DNA from: Viscum album
Taxonomy: Eukaryota > Streptophyta > Magnoliopsida > Santalales > Viscaceae
DNA length: 64,000 bases
Direction: 5' to 3'
NCBI GenBank assembly: GCA_963277665.1
Contig: OY728120.1
Span: forward strand, 942,449,195-942,513,194
In this document: piece by piece, positions 14,580 through 27,161 of the stretch
Layout of the letters: each line of letters starts with the position of its first letter
Position numbering within the stretch: the stretch's first letter is position 1
The notes under the pieces: model-generated
What the model was told of the DNA's origin: nothing
The model's database searches: none
Seen by the model: only the letters and a program-made list of their open reading frames with translations
Made by a program: the position numbers and the translations under genes

Positions 14580-16690
14580 GTATATCATCAAATTATAGTG
14601 TCTTCATTAGTAATGGGTTTTCTCAATCATTGTAGTCGTTCAGTATTAAAAATATATTAAAAAATATTCAGTTGTATATCATGGATGTAGTTTGAGAAAA
14701 TGATCAGTACACATATATATATATTGAACACCAAGATTTCATTCAGTTGAGTAGATCTAAGAATGTCTCTGGATAGATCGCAATAACTCCAATTTACATC
14801 ATTCAAGAGTGTTATAATACTGGGATTGCTATACTCCACTATACAGTACTTTTGAATATCATATCCTAAATATACTTATATATATATGATGTATTCTAAC
14901 CATTATAGTGTATTCTATTCTTTATACACTATTGAAATAGCTATTTCTAAAGGCTAATTGTCATCTCAAAAGGTTATAGTGGATCCCAGGCTACAATGAG
15001 AACCTCATGATTCTATGTCATTATTCTTAAGAAAATTTTTTATGTTATAAATACATATTACATAAATGAGGTACTAAATGTTTCAAAATTTGTTTTTGGT
15101 GTCTCATAATCATGAAGTATTCTTCTCATGAAGTTCACATTTGATGTCCTATATTTGTGATATCCCGAGGACAAACCCGCTAATTGAAAACTCATCCTAT
15201 TTTGAGTGTCATCAAATGTCCATATATATATAAATGTGTATTGGTCCCAAAACATGAGATCACAACCATTGTGTTCCATTTTATAGTGTCCATTAATGAA
15301 TTAAAAAATTATATTAATGTTATTGTCATGTTACTTTGGTTGGGTGTTTCATCAGTGGTATGATATTGGATGAATAGTCAAGAAAGGATTCGTCACTTCT
15401 TTGTTAAGGAAGTAATATATATCAGGACATGTTTTTCAAGATTCTAGTACCTACATAACACATTTTCACTGGAATTCAAAGGTAAATGCGCCCTATAATA
15501 TCTACAAACAATAATGAAGGAATGGTTGACGACATGGGTTTCTGTCTAACATAACGAGAAATTAAAGACAAGGAGATTATATTACACAGTGTGTATCAAT
15601 AGGCTGGAAGTTGTTTCTATGACTATGCTTATATTTTTAGGTTTAATGATGGGTTTCTAGATCTCTCTCTTAGTCTTTGAATTATATTCAATACGGTAGA
15701 GAAAAGTGGCTAGAGGGTCACCCATAATAGTGTATTTAAGAATCCACCTTATTTAGTTGAATAAGTAAATAAGTCATGGTGGGCCCCACCACTAGGGTTT
15801 GAGTTTTGTCTATGGATATAAGATAACCAAAGTAATAAAAGGATCTATAATATTCAATTTAATTAAAATTATCATTGATTTTTTAAAGGTATTTACATGT
15901 TTTAAGTAAATATATGTAAATATATTTGATCAAATATTAGTTTAAAATATTCAGGGTTCATTTAATATTTGAAGGAATGATGAGTCAAGTTAATGGATCA
16001 GATGTTATCATGTAATATATTTATTAATATTATAATAATTTTATAATAAAATATATTGTTTAAATGTTTTAGTACAAAAGTCATAATATACAATTTATTT
16101 GGTGCTAAATAATTATTTGGGTATTGAGAGTTTATTTGCTACATTTATTATTTCAGTATTAAGTGAGGAGAACATGGACATTCTAACAACTATTCACAAC
16201 CCATATCTCTCTACTTCTCAATCGTGTTCTATAGAAAGATAGTCTTTGGATCTAGGAGTTCAAATAAAGCAATCACTTGTGCATTGCAAGAAAATCGATG
16301 TGGTGATTGTTGGAGCATCTAAGGCATTGTCGACTCTCCGCAAAATCACTTAGAATTCGATGATCAGTGCTCTCTCAGCTTCGTGAAGTGAATGTAGAGA
16401 AGAAACAAGAATTTGAATTAGTATTATTCAAGGATAAATCACCGAGTATGTGTATATTTGGATCATGGATTCAGACCGAACTGGGTATTTTATGGTTAAT
16501 TTGTTTTTATAAAATTTTTCATGTGGGATACTCAGCTTATATTAGGTAGTGTTGCACCAATGACGATAATGTAATGTTGTTCACTGGTGGATTTATTTTA
16601 TAATCCCATTTTTGGGGCATCATTTATATTCCATGTACCTTCAATTTTTATTCCAGAAATGAATAAAGATTTTAATGAAAAATAAATAAA
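14580..16690 (+). repeat. Family A dispersed repeat, copy 1 (uninterrupted)
   Basis: This copy aligns end to end with 22900-24426 plus 34532-35130. Landmarks in both are ATTCTTCTCATGAAGTTCAC (15119 and 23441), a phrase ending GGTATGA(T/C)ATTGG (about 15357 and 23685), GTGGGCCCCA followed by CACTAG (15779 and 24106), and in the right part GGATCTAGGAG or TGATCTAGGAG, GGAGCATCTAAG or GAAGCATCCAAG, and AATTCGATGAT (16250-16370 and 34690-34805). It ends near an AATAAAG-like A/T tract. The arrangement looks like an LTR or a non-coding element body with a promoter-like GGATATAAGATAACC near 15813. No coding domain was recognised in it. Confidence 0.55.
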
Positions 16691-16837
16691 TTTTCATTAA
16701 TTATAATAGTGGGCGTCATCTTGGTAACAATGCCTCCAAAATGATGAAATTTGACATCATATGGACATGTTATGCTCATGTTATGTTTTATAGGTTGGTT
16801 GAAATTATTTTTATAGGTAATATTCTTCATTAATATG

Positions 16838-16874
16838 TATATATATATATATGTGTGTGTATATATATATATAT
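16838..16874. repeat. TA/TG microsatellite
   Basis: An alternating purine-pyrimidine tract of TA repeats interrupted by a short TG run, followed by more TA repeats. Confidence 0.85.
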
Positions 16875-17039
16875 CAATATATGTATTCATGTATGTAAAT
16901 ATGTTTCCCTAAGGTTTCCGGTTGATACTTTTTTCACCGAACCTCAGTATTTCGGCCGACGATAGTCATAGAAGTGTTTTCTAGTGACCCTAATTGTTTC
17001 TACTTTATATGAGGAAATATTGCATTCCAAATAAGTAAA

Positions 17040-18110
17040 TAATATTGTTTTTTATTATTCCCAATATTATGATATCTCTTAAAAATAAAAAATCATTAAT
17101 ATTTTTTATCAGAAGTGGTTGGTGCGGCCCGACATGGAATAGAAAATTGGTAAAGTGGATCAATGGGGAAGGTACTCACACTATCATCCTCTCCTCAATG
17201 AGCATGCGTCCTACCCAAATCACCCACTAAAGAACACCCCTCCATTCATGGGGAAAATACCCAAATGAGAGATCTACCACTATGGAACAAATCCCAAACT
17301 AGTTTCTTCTTTTGGTCCTACCTTAACCAGTAAACCAATCGTTGTTGAACCTCCTCCCTATGTGGGATAGAAGTGAGGATATATTTTACACTTGATTCAC
17401 TACCTCCAACTACAACTACACATACTCACAAACTCATGATGTCCCTACGGCCCAGGTACATCTTCTTCCCTACTAATAACTTACCAAGCTATCCCTCCAT
17501 TGTGAACCACTATAGAGGGAATCCCAGATCTAGGGAAATCCAATTCAGAAAATTCTCAGTGGCAGAATTCTTTGAAACCATGGTTTCCATGAATATCTGT
17601 CATCTAATATCCCATGTTGTTATGTCGTCCCTACCTCTTTTGGCAGTCTCGGCATTATGCAGGACCAGAATGTAATTTTCCCTTCTTCTTACATCGTTAT
17701 GAATTCCCTAATCCACATCACCTATCTCGGCGCTCCTTATATCAGATGAACCAATATATTCTTCATAGCCACCATCATATATCTAACCACCTCAACATCA
17801 TCATGAATAAAGGCCACGTCTATGCCTGAACACCCCACTAATATCTAGAAGGGTTTTCTATGGGGAATTCTATATTCTGTAGTGATGTGGGAAACATGGT
17901 GGACGTGGGAGGAAGCACTACAATCAGACTGGTCACTCTTCCATGCTCTGAAATTGTTTAGGACAGGTCGTCCCGACTTTGAACAGGTCTAGGTAAGCCT
18001 TTCTAGCCCAAAAAACCCCTTCCACGGGACTGTAACACCATAATTTGTCCTTCACTGGTATCCCCCGACCCACACAGGCCCTTCCTGGGGTTTTCAGGGC
18101 TTTCTTTATA
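17040..18110. other. Unidentified GC-richer block
   Basis: Base composition here is visibly less AT-rich than on either side, with C-rich plus-strand text. A 100-codon frame (17373-17675) and an overlapping 71-codon frame (17614-17829) are open on the plus strand, but neither matches a family I know, and the minus strand also has long broken frames. Just inside the right end, TGTAACACC at 18031 resembles the start of a plant gypsy LTR in plus orientation, yet no polypurine tract precedes it and no second copy lies in the window. It could be part of an LTR, a captured gene fragment, or a younger element that has lost less GC. Confidence 0.35.
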
Positions 18111-21100
18111 AAAAAATTGATTATTTTAATTAATTTATTTTTTATTCTATAATAAATAAGTTAAATATTAATTTTTGACATAAATTTTAAATTTTAATAT
18201 CTGGGTAAAATTAATTTCATTTTGATGATAAATTAAATTAATTGATTAATTTAATATTCTATTTCAAATTTAAATTAATTTATTGGACTAAAGTACATAA
18301 TTATTGAATTAAAAATATGTATTATTTTTTAATTTGATTGTAGTTCCATTGGAAAAATGATAAATTAAATACATATATAAATTTTATTCGTCATTTATTT
18401 TAAATACATGGGGATAATGTGCATTAGATTAATCATGAAGCATTAACAAGAAAATCCAATATAGTTATTGTTTATTTATTTATTTTAAAACTATAATGGT
18501 TTTGCGTAATAATTAGTGTAATAAATGGTTATCTATGTGTCATCTAATCATTATTAAATTTATAAGGTCATACATGTCCATTTTTAGAGTAATATTTTAT
18601 ACTCCCATTTTTACCTCGTGTACAAGCATGTACTATTGTATAATTAAGAAACAAGCATGTGATGCACTTAATGTTGACCTTTGGTGACAGACAAGATAGG
18701 ATCTGAATGCATTGGATGGGTGGACACTGAAACTCGATTAGTAAGAGCCACAGTTCAAGGTATTAACCCTAAGGTATATGTTGATCCATTATTCACCCAA
18801 TGGATCAACACTAGTCTCAGCTCATGATCATGTCATCCTTTTATATTTCTAGGGCTTTTTATTTTAGTAATCTTCATTTTATGCACAATAACATGGAATA
18901 AGAAAAAAGCATGGACAAATAGAATGAATATGATAAATGATGATTTTTTCTATTTAATGCATAGGGAGATGTGATTGATATCACATAAAAAAATTTATGA
19001 AATAGAAAATTATTTCATTCATCACATAAAAATATAAAACCCTCAAATAAATATCTATTCATAAATTCCTTCCATCATCCATCTTGGAATAAAACTGGGA
19101 GTTCATGTTGTGGTTCATGCCGAAGCTGTGGGTGTCTCATACTATTGGGGAGTTCTTATTAGAGTGGTTGGTTGAATAAACTAAATTTTTAGTAAGGATA
19201 AGAAAAATATAACATTATATAATTTTAGATTAAATCATTGAGTAAATCATGTTATGATTTTAGATGTTGGTACATCACTAAATATATCAAGGAACCACAA
19301 GTTAATGCATCTCTCTAGACATAGGCCTACCATTAACCCTCCATGTAGTGGCGTAGAAAAAGATTATAGACAAAAATGGGAGGTTTAGACCTCATTTCTA
19401 CTAGATTACACAAGTGGCATAGTATTATTATTCTTGTATAGAGGGTTATTTGAATTCTATAAAAATGGGTGACATTTAAGGATTAAATTTATTAACCCAA
19501 ACGTCTGAATCGATAATCAATATAAAATTTTACAAATCTACTAATATTTCTTTTATAGAAAATGGAACGTTATACCATAACAAATACAATGATAAATAAT
19601 AAAAAAGGTAAATTTACACACTAGAATGAGTTTCCTTGAATAGTGCATGCACATGTGGACAATACTATGATATATTAAATTCAAGGTGCTAGTGTCCCCA
19701 ATGATTGTCAAAAACCTCAGGAAGAGACTGTGTAAAATTTCTTATAGGAGACTCTTGTATAGAGCATACGATGGACATGAAATTATACTATCATAAATTT
19801 TCAAAGTTATTTACATTCACAAAATGAGGACATGAGTGATATAAAATGTAGTCACTTCTCCGAGTAGATTATAATGAGGATGTTAATCAATATATTAATA
19901 ATGGAAATGATTACACCAGACTATGTAAATTTAATGATTGAACATTTTCATTCAATGTATCCATTTCTCATATAATTTTCACCCATGTATTCCAGTCTCA
20001 TTTTTTATTATAAAACAAATTGGATTGGCTAAACACTTCATTTTCTTTTGGGTTAAATTTTAAAATAAATAATAATATTAAATACAATTTAATAATTAGT
20101 TATTATGGAAAATAAATTGAATGAATAGTCAAAAAGGTCAACCAAAAGTGTCATTCCAAAATAACATTTTCCATGTTCTTCTGTAAATTAAGAATTAGCT
20201 AGATGTTTGTTGAATTAAATATTGTTATATAAAACAGTGGAGGTTTAATCATAATAAATGGAACTGAAAAAATATATATCTTCTTCTTTAGGAATATTCA
20301 TCAATGTAATGATTCTATTTTACTTCCTGGGTATTCAATAATATATTCCTATCACATATTTGTATTGATATATAGTAACCAAGAATGTTTATAAATATTA
20401 CTATAATTATGTTGTATTCTCAAGTAGCTTGGAAAGGGTGATTCCTAAGTTAGCAGTGTGATACTCATTACTTCTAATTACCAGGTCAATGATTCTTTCA
20501 TACTATTAGTGAGTATAACTGATTTTTTTTTCTCATGTGTCCTTTGGAAACAATGAGTCATTATTAGAGATTCAGTAATGAATATTTTTATTGGTGTTTT
20601 AATACTGTACTAATAGTTCTTTTGCTATTTTAAGAATATACAATACTTAATAAATATAAAATGAAATACTTATTTACCATCTTGTGGAATGATAAATCCA
20701 TTTCATGTAAAATTAATGAACACGTGAAATATATACCTTGTATGGTATTTATACAAAACATATCTAAACACAATTGGTATCATCGATGTATATACACAGT
20801 TTTGAAAAAAGGAACCTTTATAAAGAGAGGTACGACCCAAGAATTTATGAATTAGATCCCAAAATGAGTCTGAAATATTCATTGGATGAGAATGTGGTAA
20901 ATATACTTCATTATGTTTCTTTATGTTCACAAGGAATGTGATTGTGATGTATTAAGTCTACATGGTTAGAATATAAAATTTTATTTGGGTAGACATGATA
21001 AATAATTTCGTGAGAAAGAAATCATTGATCAACATAATTTACAATGGAGTAATTCATAAACACACATTGACTAACATGCATTATGATATTGATGCTAATA

Positions 21101-22899
21101 ATGAAGAGAGATAATGATGTCTTATATATTAAAATTTATAATAATATGTAGCGAGGATAAATTTTTAAATGAAAAGTTAATACAATAGAGTTATGATATA
21201 AGGAGTATCAATGTTACATCTTGTATAGACTACAATTATAATTCATTATGTGTTTTGAAGATAGTGGTGATTTCCAATTATCATATTGAAACTATAACAA
21301 AAACTACATATCATATCATTTTTAGTCTGAAGAAAATCCATTATGTCATAAGGCACATGTTTATATGCAAATATACATTTTTTTACATTAAAAAATATGC
21401 ATCCAGCCAACCATTTTGTGAACCAATGAAATTATCATAATAGTCAATTAGGGAATTACATAAATCCATAATGTAGAATAGTAGTAGTATAGTGAGAGAC
21501 TAAATTTCTTTATATGGGTGCACATCACTTATTATATAGTGATTTCTGGATTAAATTAGGTTTAGTAAATTCTAGTGATGCACTTATATTTGGCATCAAA
21601 GCTAGTTCTACAAGTGAATGTGGAATCGTAATTTTCCATATATGTGTACAATGTAAGAAGGTAAAAACAAAAGTGATGGTTTTGTATTTATTATCAGCAG
21701 TGATCTAATATTCATTTAAAATAATAATTCCTACAAATAAGCATAATTTGGTAATCGGCTAAGATTGTCAATTAAATTTCAGTAATGGATTTGAAGTGTC
21801 AATGTGAAAAGTGTATTATTATTTTGAATACCGTGGTGGTTATTCAAGTGAAATTATATGTGGATTGTACAGGCATGGTACAAAGAAGTATCATTTGAAA
21901 ATACCGTGTAAGTATTACTAGATCCCTTAGAACTGTACCTGTCATATCTATATTCTATGATAATTATTGAGAACTAGATCTCATTACCACTAATAGTTGA
22001 TGGTGTTCATATGATATAATCGGAAAGGTATGGTAAGGTCATCGAATCTTAATAAAGGGTTCATATTTCTGAAATAAATTTCAGAATTAAATTAAGAAAC
22101 AATATCATACCATATTTATTTGGAATTATTGTTTTCCTAGTGTCTACTAGATGTTAGTATGATAATTAATGTTTTCTAAATATAATATGTTAGAATCTGA
22201 TGGAAAAATATATTGTGGTCCTCAAGTTCATTAATACCAGAATGAAAATTATTCTCTAGTGATTGACTTAATGTAGAAAACTATATTCACGTGAACATGA
22301 TCAACTGAGGTAGATATAATAGTTTCTTGACCTAGTAAATCGTACAAATATTGACATGTTATTGAAAAATACAAGTTACAACAATAGAAGTTATAATTTT
22401 TTCCATTTTAAAATAAATTATATCTTTTTAGGTTTTCATGAATGAGACATGGGGTGAGATTAACAGAGTGAGTTGAAATCCATACTAGTTATAAATGGAT
22501 CAATCACATATATTAGGATATTTACAAGAACTAATATTTCTAGCATATTATTTAAACATTCAAAATATTATTTGTCTCCAATATAACATTATGGGATGTA
22601 GTTAGAAAAACTTGAGTGTACATTGTTAAGTACAAAAGATATGTACCTATTAAGTATTGAATAAAGGATAGTAGTTTTATGGGGACACCAAATGTTCTTC
22701 CTTTGATCCATGTGATCTAGTGTCACATTATATGTTAGGTGTTGGGTGATAAAAGATCATTCATAGAGTGATATCCATAACTACAAATATCAAGTAAGAG
22801 GTATATTTTTAGGAAGCTAATACAAAGTTAAATGCAATAATATTTTCTTGTTGTTATATTCTGAAATAGTACTTAATGAATTATGAAAATGTAAATTAT
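18111..22899. other. AT-rich stretch, no recognised gene
   Basis: Several 60-75 codon frames occur (20661-20855 plus, 20703-20930 minus, 21255-21440 plus, 21514-21708 plus) without recognisable motifs. Around 22260-22400 there is weak resemblance to the GTTGAGTAGAT region of family A, suggesting that the older A-type material extends left of 22900 or is internally duplicated. Nothing else can be supported. Confidence 0.35.
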
Positions 22900-24426
22900 T
22901 ATATTCTTAATATCCAATAATTCATTCTTTAACAATAGAAAAAGAAATATACATGTGGATATAATCTCTCATGATTTTATACTCAATGACAGAGGTAGTA
23001 TATAACATAATTTATATGTTATCGAAATGTGGTAGACCCAAAAAACAAATGTCATGACTCAATAGATACATGATTTTGAAACGCTTATAAATAAAAATGG
23101 GTGTTTATAATGTTGGATCAAGTTATATGAGAGTGTTGTAAAATTGGATTCCCTATACCCTACTATGTAGTAATTTTTATTGCCATAATGTTTATAAAGA
23201 TAGATATACCATATATATTGTTATCATTATAGGGTATACTATTCGATGTCCACTATTGAGATGGTAATGTCCATACATTAATTGTTGTATCCAAATATTA
23301 TATCATATGCGACGGTATAAAGACAACCTAAATATACTATGAAATTTATCATAAGAAAATGTATTATTTTAATGATATAACTTACTCATTTTAAACATTA
23401 GATGTTTTACTATCTTGTGTTGGGGACCCATAAGCATTTAGGATTCTTCTCATGAAGTTCACTCATGGTGATCTCTATTAGTGAGATCACGAAGATGAAA
23501 TTATGAATTGGAACATGACATGTTTTGGGTGACATTGGATATACAGGTCAATAGACAAGTGTATTGGTCCCTAACTTGATTTCATTACCAATGTGTTCCA
23601 TTTTTTCACAGACTACGATACATGAAAAGCCCCATGATAATGAAATATTGGTATGGTAGCTTGTTGTTGGGTGCATCATTGGTGGTATGACATTGGTTGA
23701 ATGGTCAAGAAGGGATTTTTCACTTTTATTTTAAGGATGTAACATATCAAATGCTACATTGATAAGGTTGGCAGTCACATCATAAGACCATAGACATGGA
23801 ATTTGAGGATAAATCCATCCATTTATATTAAAAATCAATAAATAAAAAAATGATTATGACACGAGTATGTATCCGACTTTATGAGATATTAAATGTATAG
23901 TGACTATATGACACAATGTGTGTCTGTAGGATGGTTTTTATTATTATGAATATGAATATTTCTTTAGGGGAAATTAAGGGTTTCTATATCCCACTCTTGG
24001 CCCAGGAATTTTGTTCACTGATATTGAGAAAATCTCCAAGATGGTCACACACAATTGCGTATTCAAGAATATGCCCCATTCAGTTGAATAGTTAAATAGG
24101 GCATGGTGGGCCCCAACACTAGTGTTTAGGTTTCGTCCATGGATATATGATTACCTATGTAATAAAGAAATTATAATTATTTAGGATAAAAATAATTGGA
24201 ATTGAATTTATTTATTTAATTTATTTACATATTTTAGGAAAATACATGGAAGTATTATGTTAATGAATATTATTTTAAAATATTCATGTTTCATTAAATA
24301 TTTAAAGTAATGAAATGTTGATTTAATGGCACGTATATTATCTCATAATATATTTTTTTACATTAAAATAATGGGATAATATATATATATATATATATTA
24401 TAACTCATTACGTTAGTAAATATATT
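22900..24426 (+). repeat. Family A repeat, copy 2, left part
   Basis: This is the left part of the second A copy, collinear with copy 1 at a nearly constant offset of about 8320 bases (for example 15119 to 23441 and 14881 to 23205). The similarity stops exactly where the CACTA terminus begins and resumes after its far end at 34532, so the copy is split by the transposon. Confidence 0.55.
24377..24399. repeat. AT dinucleotide microsatellite
   Basis: About eleven AT units in a row, inside family A copy 2 just left of the CACTA end. Confidence 0.85.
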
Positions 24427-24845
24427 CACTATAGGAAAACGAAATATTTGCGACGGAGGATTTGCGAGGGGATCCCATCGAAAAAGACCTTTTGCGACGG
24501 AGCTCCATCGCAAATCTCCCGCTGCCGAAAACGGCATCGCAAATAGGTGTTTTTATGGTGGTCCAATTGCAAAAATAGTATTTTTGATGGTATTTTTCCC
24601 CCGTCGCAAATTGGTTTTCGTTTATATATAAAAAAGGTATTTGTGATGGGTCATCGTAGATATATTAGTTGCGATGGGTTTCTGACCCGTCGCAAATGGG
24701 AAATTTAAATAATATTTGCGATGTAGGTAATTGCGAAGGACCATCATAGAAATATATTTTACGATAGGTATTATTCCCGTCACAAATGGGATAGTAAAAA
24801 AAGTTTTTACGATGGGGCACCCCGTCGCAAATACTTCTGTCGCAA
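24427..24845. repeat. CACTA left terminus and subterminal repeats
   Basis: The terminal CACTA is followed by many degenerate copies of TTTGCGACGG in both orientations, spaced tens of bases apart and separated by AT-rich filler. In the En/Spm family such units bind the element's own DNA-binding protein and are needed for excision. That role here is inferred from the family. Confidence 0.85.
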
Positions 24846-24854
24846 ATACTAAAA

Positions 24855-25440
24855 CAAATTAATTAATTAATACAAACCGTATAATATTATATAAAAATAA
24901 AAATAATATTAATAATGTAAAGAAATTCTATTATTATAATATAAATAAATATATATATATAATATAAATAATAAATATTAATATAAATAAATAATAATAT
25001 GAATATAAATAATAAAATATTATATAATAATACTAATATTAATAATATAAAAAATTAATATAATAATATTATTATTAAATTATATATATAATAATAATAT
25101 TAATATTAATAATATAAAGAAAAAATATTACTATAATATTAATAATAAAAAATATATATAATATATTTATGAAATATTAATATCAAAAAATAATCATAAT
25201 ATGAATATAAATAATATTATATTATATAATAATAATACTATTATTAATAATATAATAATATTATTATTAAAATAAACATATATATTTATGATAAAATAAT
25301 ATTAATATCATTAATAATAATAAAATTATAAAATTATAAACTTCTCAATATTAACAATAAATATAAAATATTATAAGTAATATTACTAAATTAAACAAAT
25401 AATAAAAATAATACTGATAAGTAATAAAATATTGAAAAAA
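24855..25440. repeat. AAT/ATA-rich low-complexity tract
   Basis: Nearly 600 bases made almost only of A and T, with recurrent AATAAT and ATAATATT strings. It lies between the subterminal repeats and the end of the second transposon gene. No gene is visible. Confidence 0.8.
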
Positions 25441-25544
25441 CAAATTAAACCATGAAATATTCCTACCAATATGAAAGATGAATTATAAATTGTTAATATG
25501 ACAATAAACTACAAACTTAAATGTTTATTAAATGTAAAGAGATC

Positions 25545-27075
25545 ACTTGGGGTGGATAATATGGAGGACCTGGAAGAGGTGGTGGAGGAAACTCCATCCC
25601 TAAACTATGAGTAAAATGACGCATATACTCCATCTAATCCTAATGTTGCTTCTCATATCGACACCTCTCCTCATCCTATTGCTGATTCATCTGCTCCTAC
25701 CATCGACGCATCTCCTCATCGTGCTGTTGACGCATCTGCTCCTGCCCCTAACGCAAATCCTCTATAAGCTGACTCTGAGCACACAGCTGCTCCTGATACT
25801 GTGAGGCAGAAGAGGATGTATCTCTACGAGCTCCTCTCGAGCCGGATGCTGACATCGCAGTAGTACCATAATAAGCTACAAGAGTCAAAGGAGAGCTGAT
25901 AGCAACTAATCGGCCCTTTTCGAAGCCATACTGGGTCGCCTGCATCCATGTCGTCTCATAAAAATGGTGGGCACTAGTCTGATCGCCCGTCTCGTCTTGA
26001 CTCTCAGCCTATGTCTGAGAGGTCGTGGCCTCATATGATTCCTTAAGTTTCAATTAGAAATTAAAATAATGAAAATATTATATGCATTTAATTTTCAAAC
26101 TGAAAAAAAATAATACTGACCACAATCTGACGCTGGTGATCACCTCTGATCTCTCCAGTAGCCGGATCAGTGTACATCCTCTGATAAACGACGTACATCA
26201 TAATACCGGGCTGCTCGTCTTCTTATATGAATATAAAATAAACTATTTATATTTAAAGTTGTATAAAATATTAAAAAATAAGTACTTAACAGACGCTCTC
26301 TATGCACACTGAGTGTACGACTACCGGATCGATGCGTCACCTCTTGTCTCCCCCGATTCTGTCGACCCAATTTAGATCTCCTCTGAAACCCACCACCCAA
26401 TCAGTGTGTACATAATCCATCCCAAATGGGAGATGAAATGTACTCTGGTCAGTGGGCTCTACATGACTCATCAAATTCTGTCACTCCGTCTTTCTTCACA
26501 GCCACCTTTCTCAGATTATGCAAAAACTGACGGAAACGGTCACGTATAGACACCACCCATGACACGTGGATAGTGGCACGAATTCTCTCATCGATGGGAT
26601 ACCATAAAACCTAATATAAAGTTATTAATGAATTAAATTTCAAAATAAATAATATTTAATTACGTACCATCCAATGATCGAACATGGCAGCATGCACATT
26701 AGTGGGAATCTGATCTCATGTGAGCCAGGGCTACGAAAAATAATTGCACAAGATAGCACTCCCCTGTCCAATAGCTATATGTGTAAAAATGTGGAAAAAG
26801 AACAAATAATCAAACAATTAAAATATAAATAAATTATAATGAAAGATAACAAAAATAAATAGGTTATCATACCACCGCATGTGCCCATCAAATCCAATAG
26901 GTGGACGTCGCTCCGGGATAGGATCTGGAATCATTAATCTGGCAAGACCACACCCCCTCTGAGTGCTCCCTGTAGTTCCAATAGCATAAGGGTCAGATGA
27001 CTCAATAAAATATTCATCCATAGGTAGATTAGCCTCCAGCAACTGACGATACATTTCTGAGTCCATCTGAAACAT
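25545..27075 (-). pseudogene. CACTA second gene (Transposase_24 / plant transposon protein), decayed
   Basis: This is the second minus-strand gene of the CACTA. I take the start at 27075 (MFQMDSEMYRQ), followed by GSTQRGCGLARL. After the 26611-26667 intron comes a Transposase_24-like core: WYPIDERIR, then SPIWDGLCTH and GSRTLSVHRERL at about 26290-26600. Next, MYTDPATGEIRGDHQRQIV (26122-26221) is an uninterrupted exon, then a serine-rich exon (25748-26041), and finally a Q/E/R-rich probable coiled coil with a proline-rich end (PPPPLPGPP). Introns with GT...AG ends can be drawn at 26611-26667, 26222-26285 and 26042-26120; joining across them keeps the frame. In-frame stops sit in the core (two TGA) and the coiled coil (five TAG). 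In En/Spm elements the second protein binds subterminal repeats; the same role is inferred here. Confidence 0.75.
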
Positions 27076-27161
27076 GAATTGATTGTTATTAGCAAACCTG
27101 TGAAAATAACTATTATGTATAGATATATATTTGTTACGATTCTAACCAGCATCTTACTGTT

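Noticed and set aside
13980..16690. Family A copy 1 as the 5' LTR of the minus-strand copia element
   Set aside because: It abuts the upstream end of gag, but no primer binding site lies between them and the only A-like fragment on the other side (5330-5610) is short and does not border pol.
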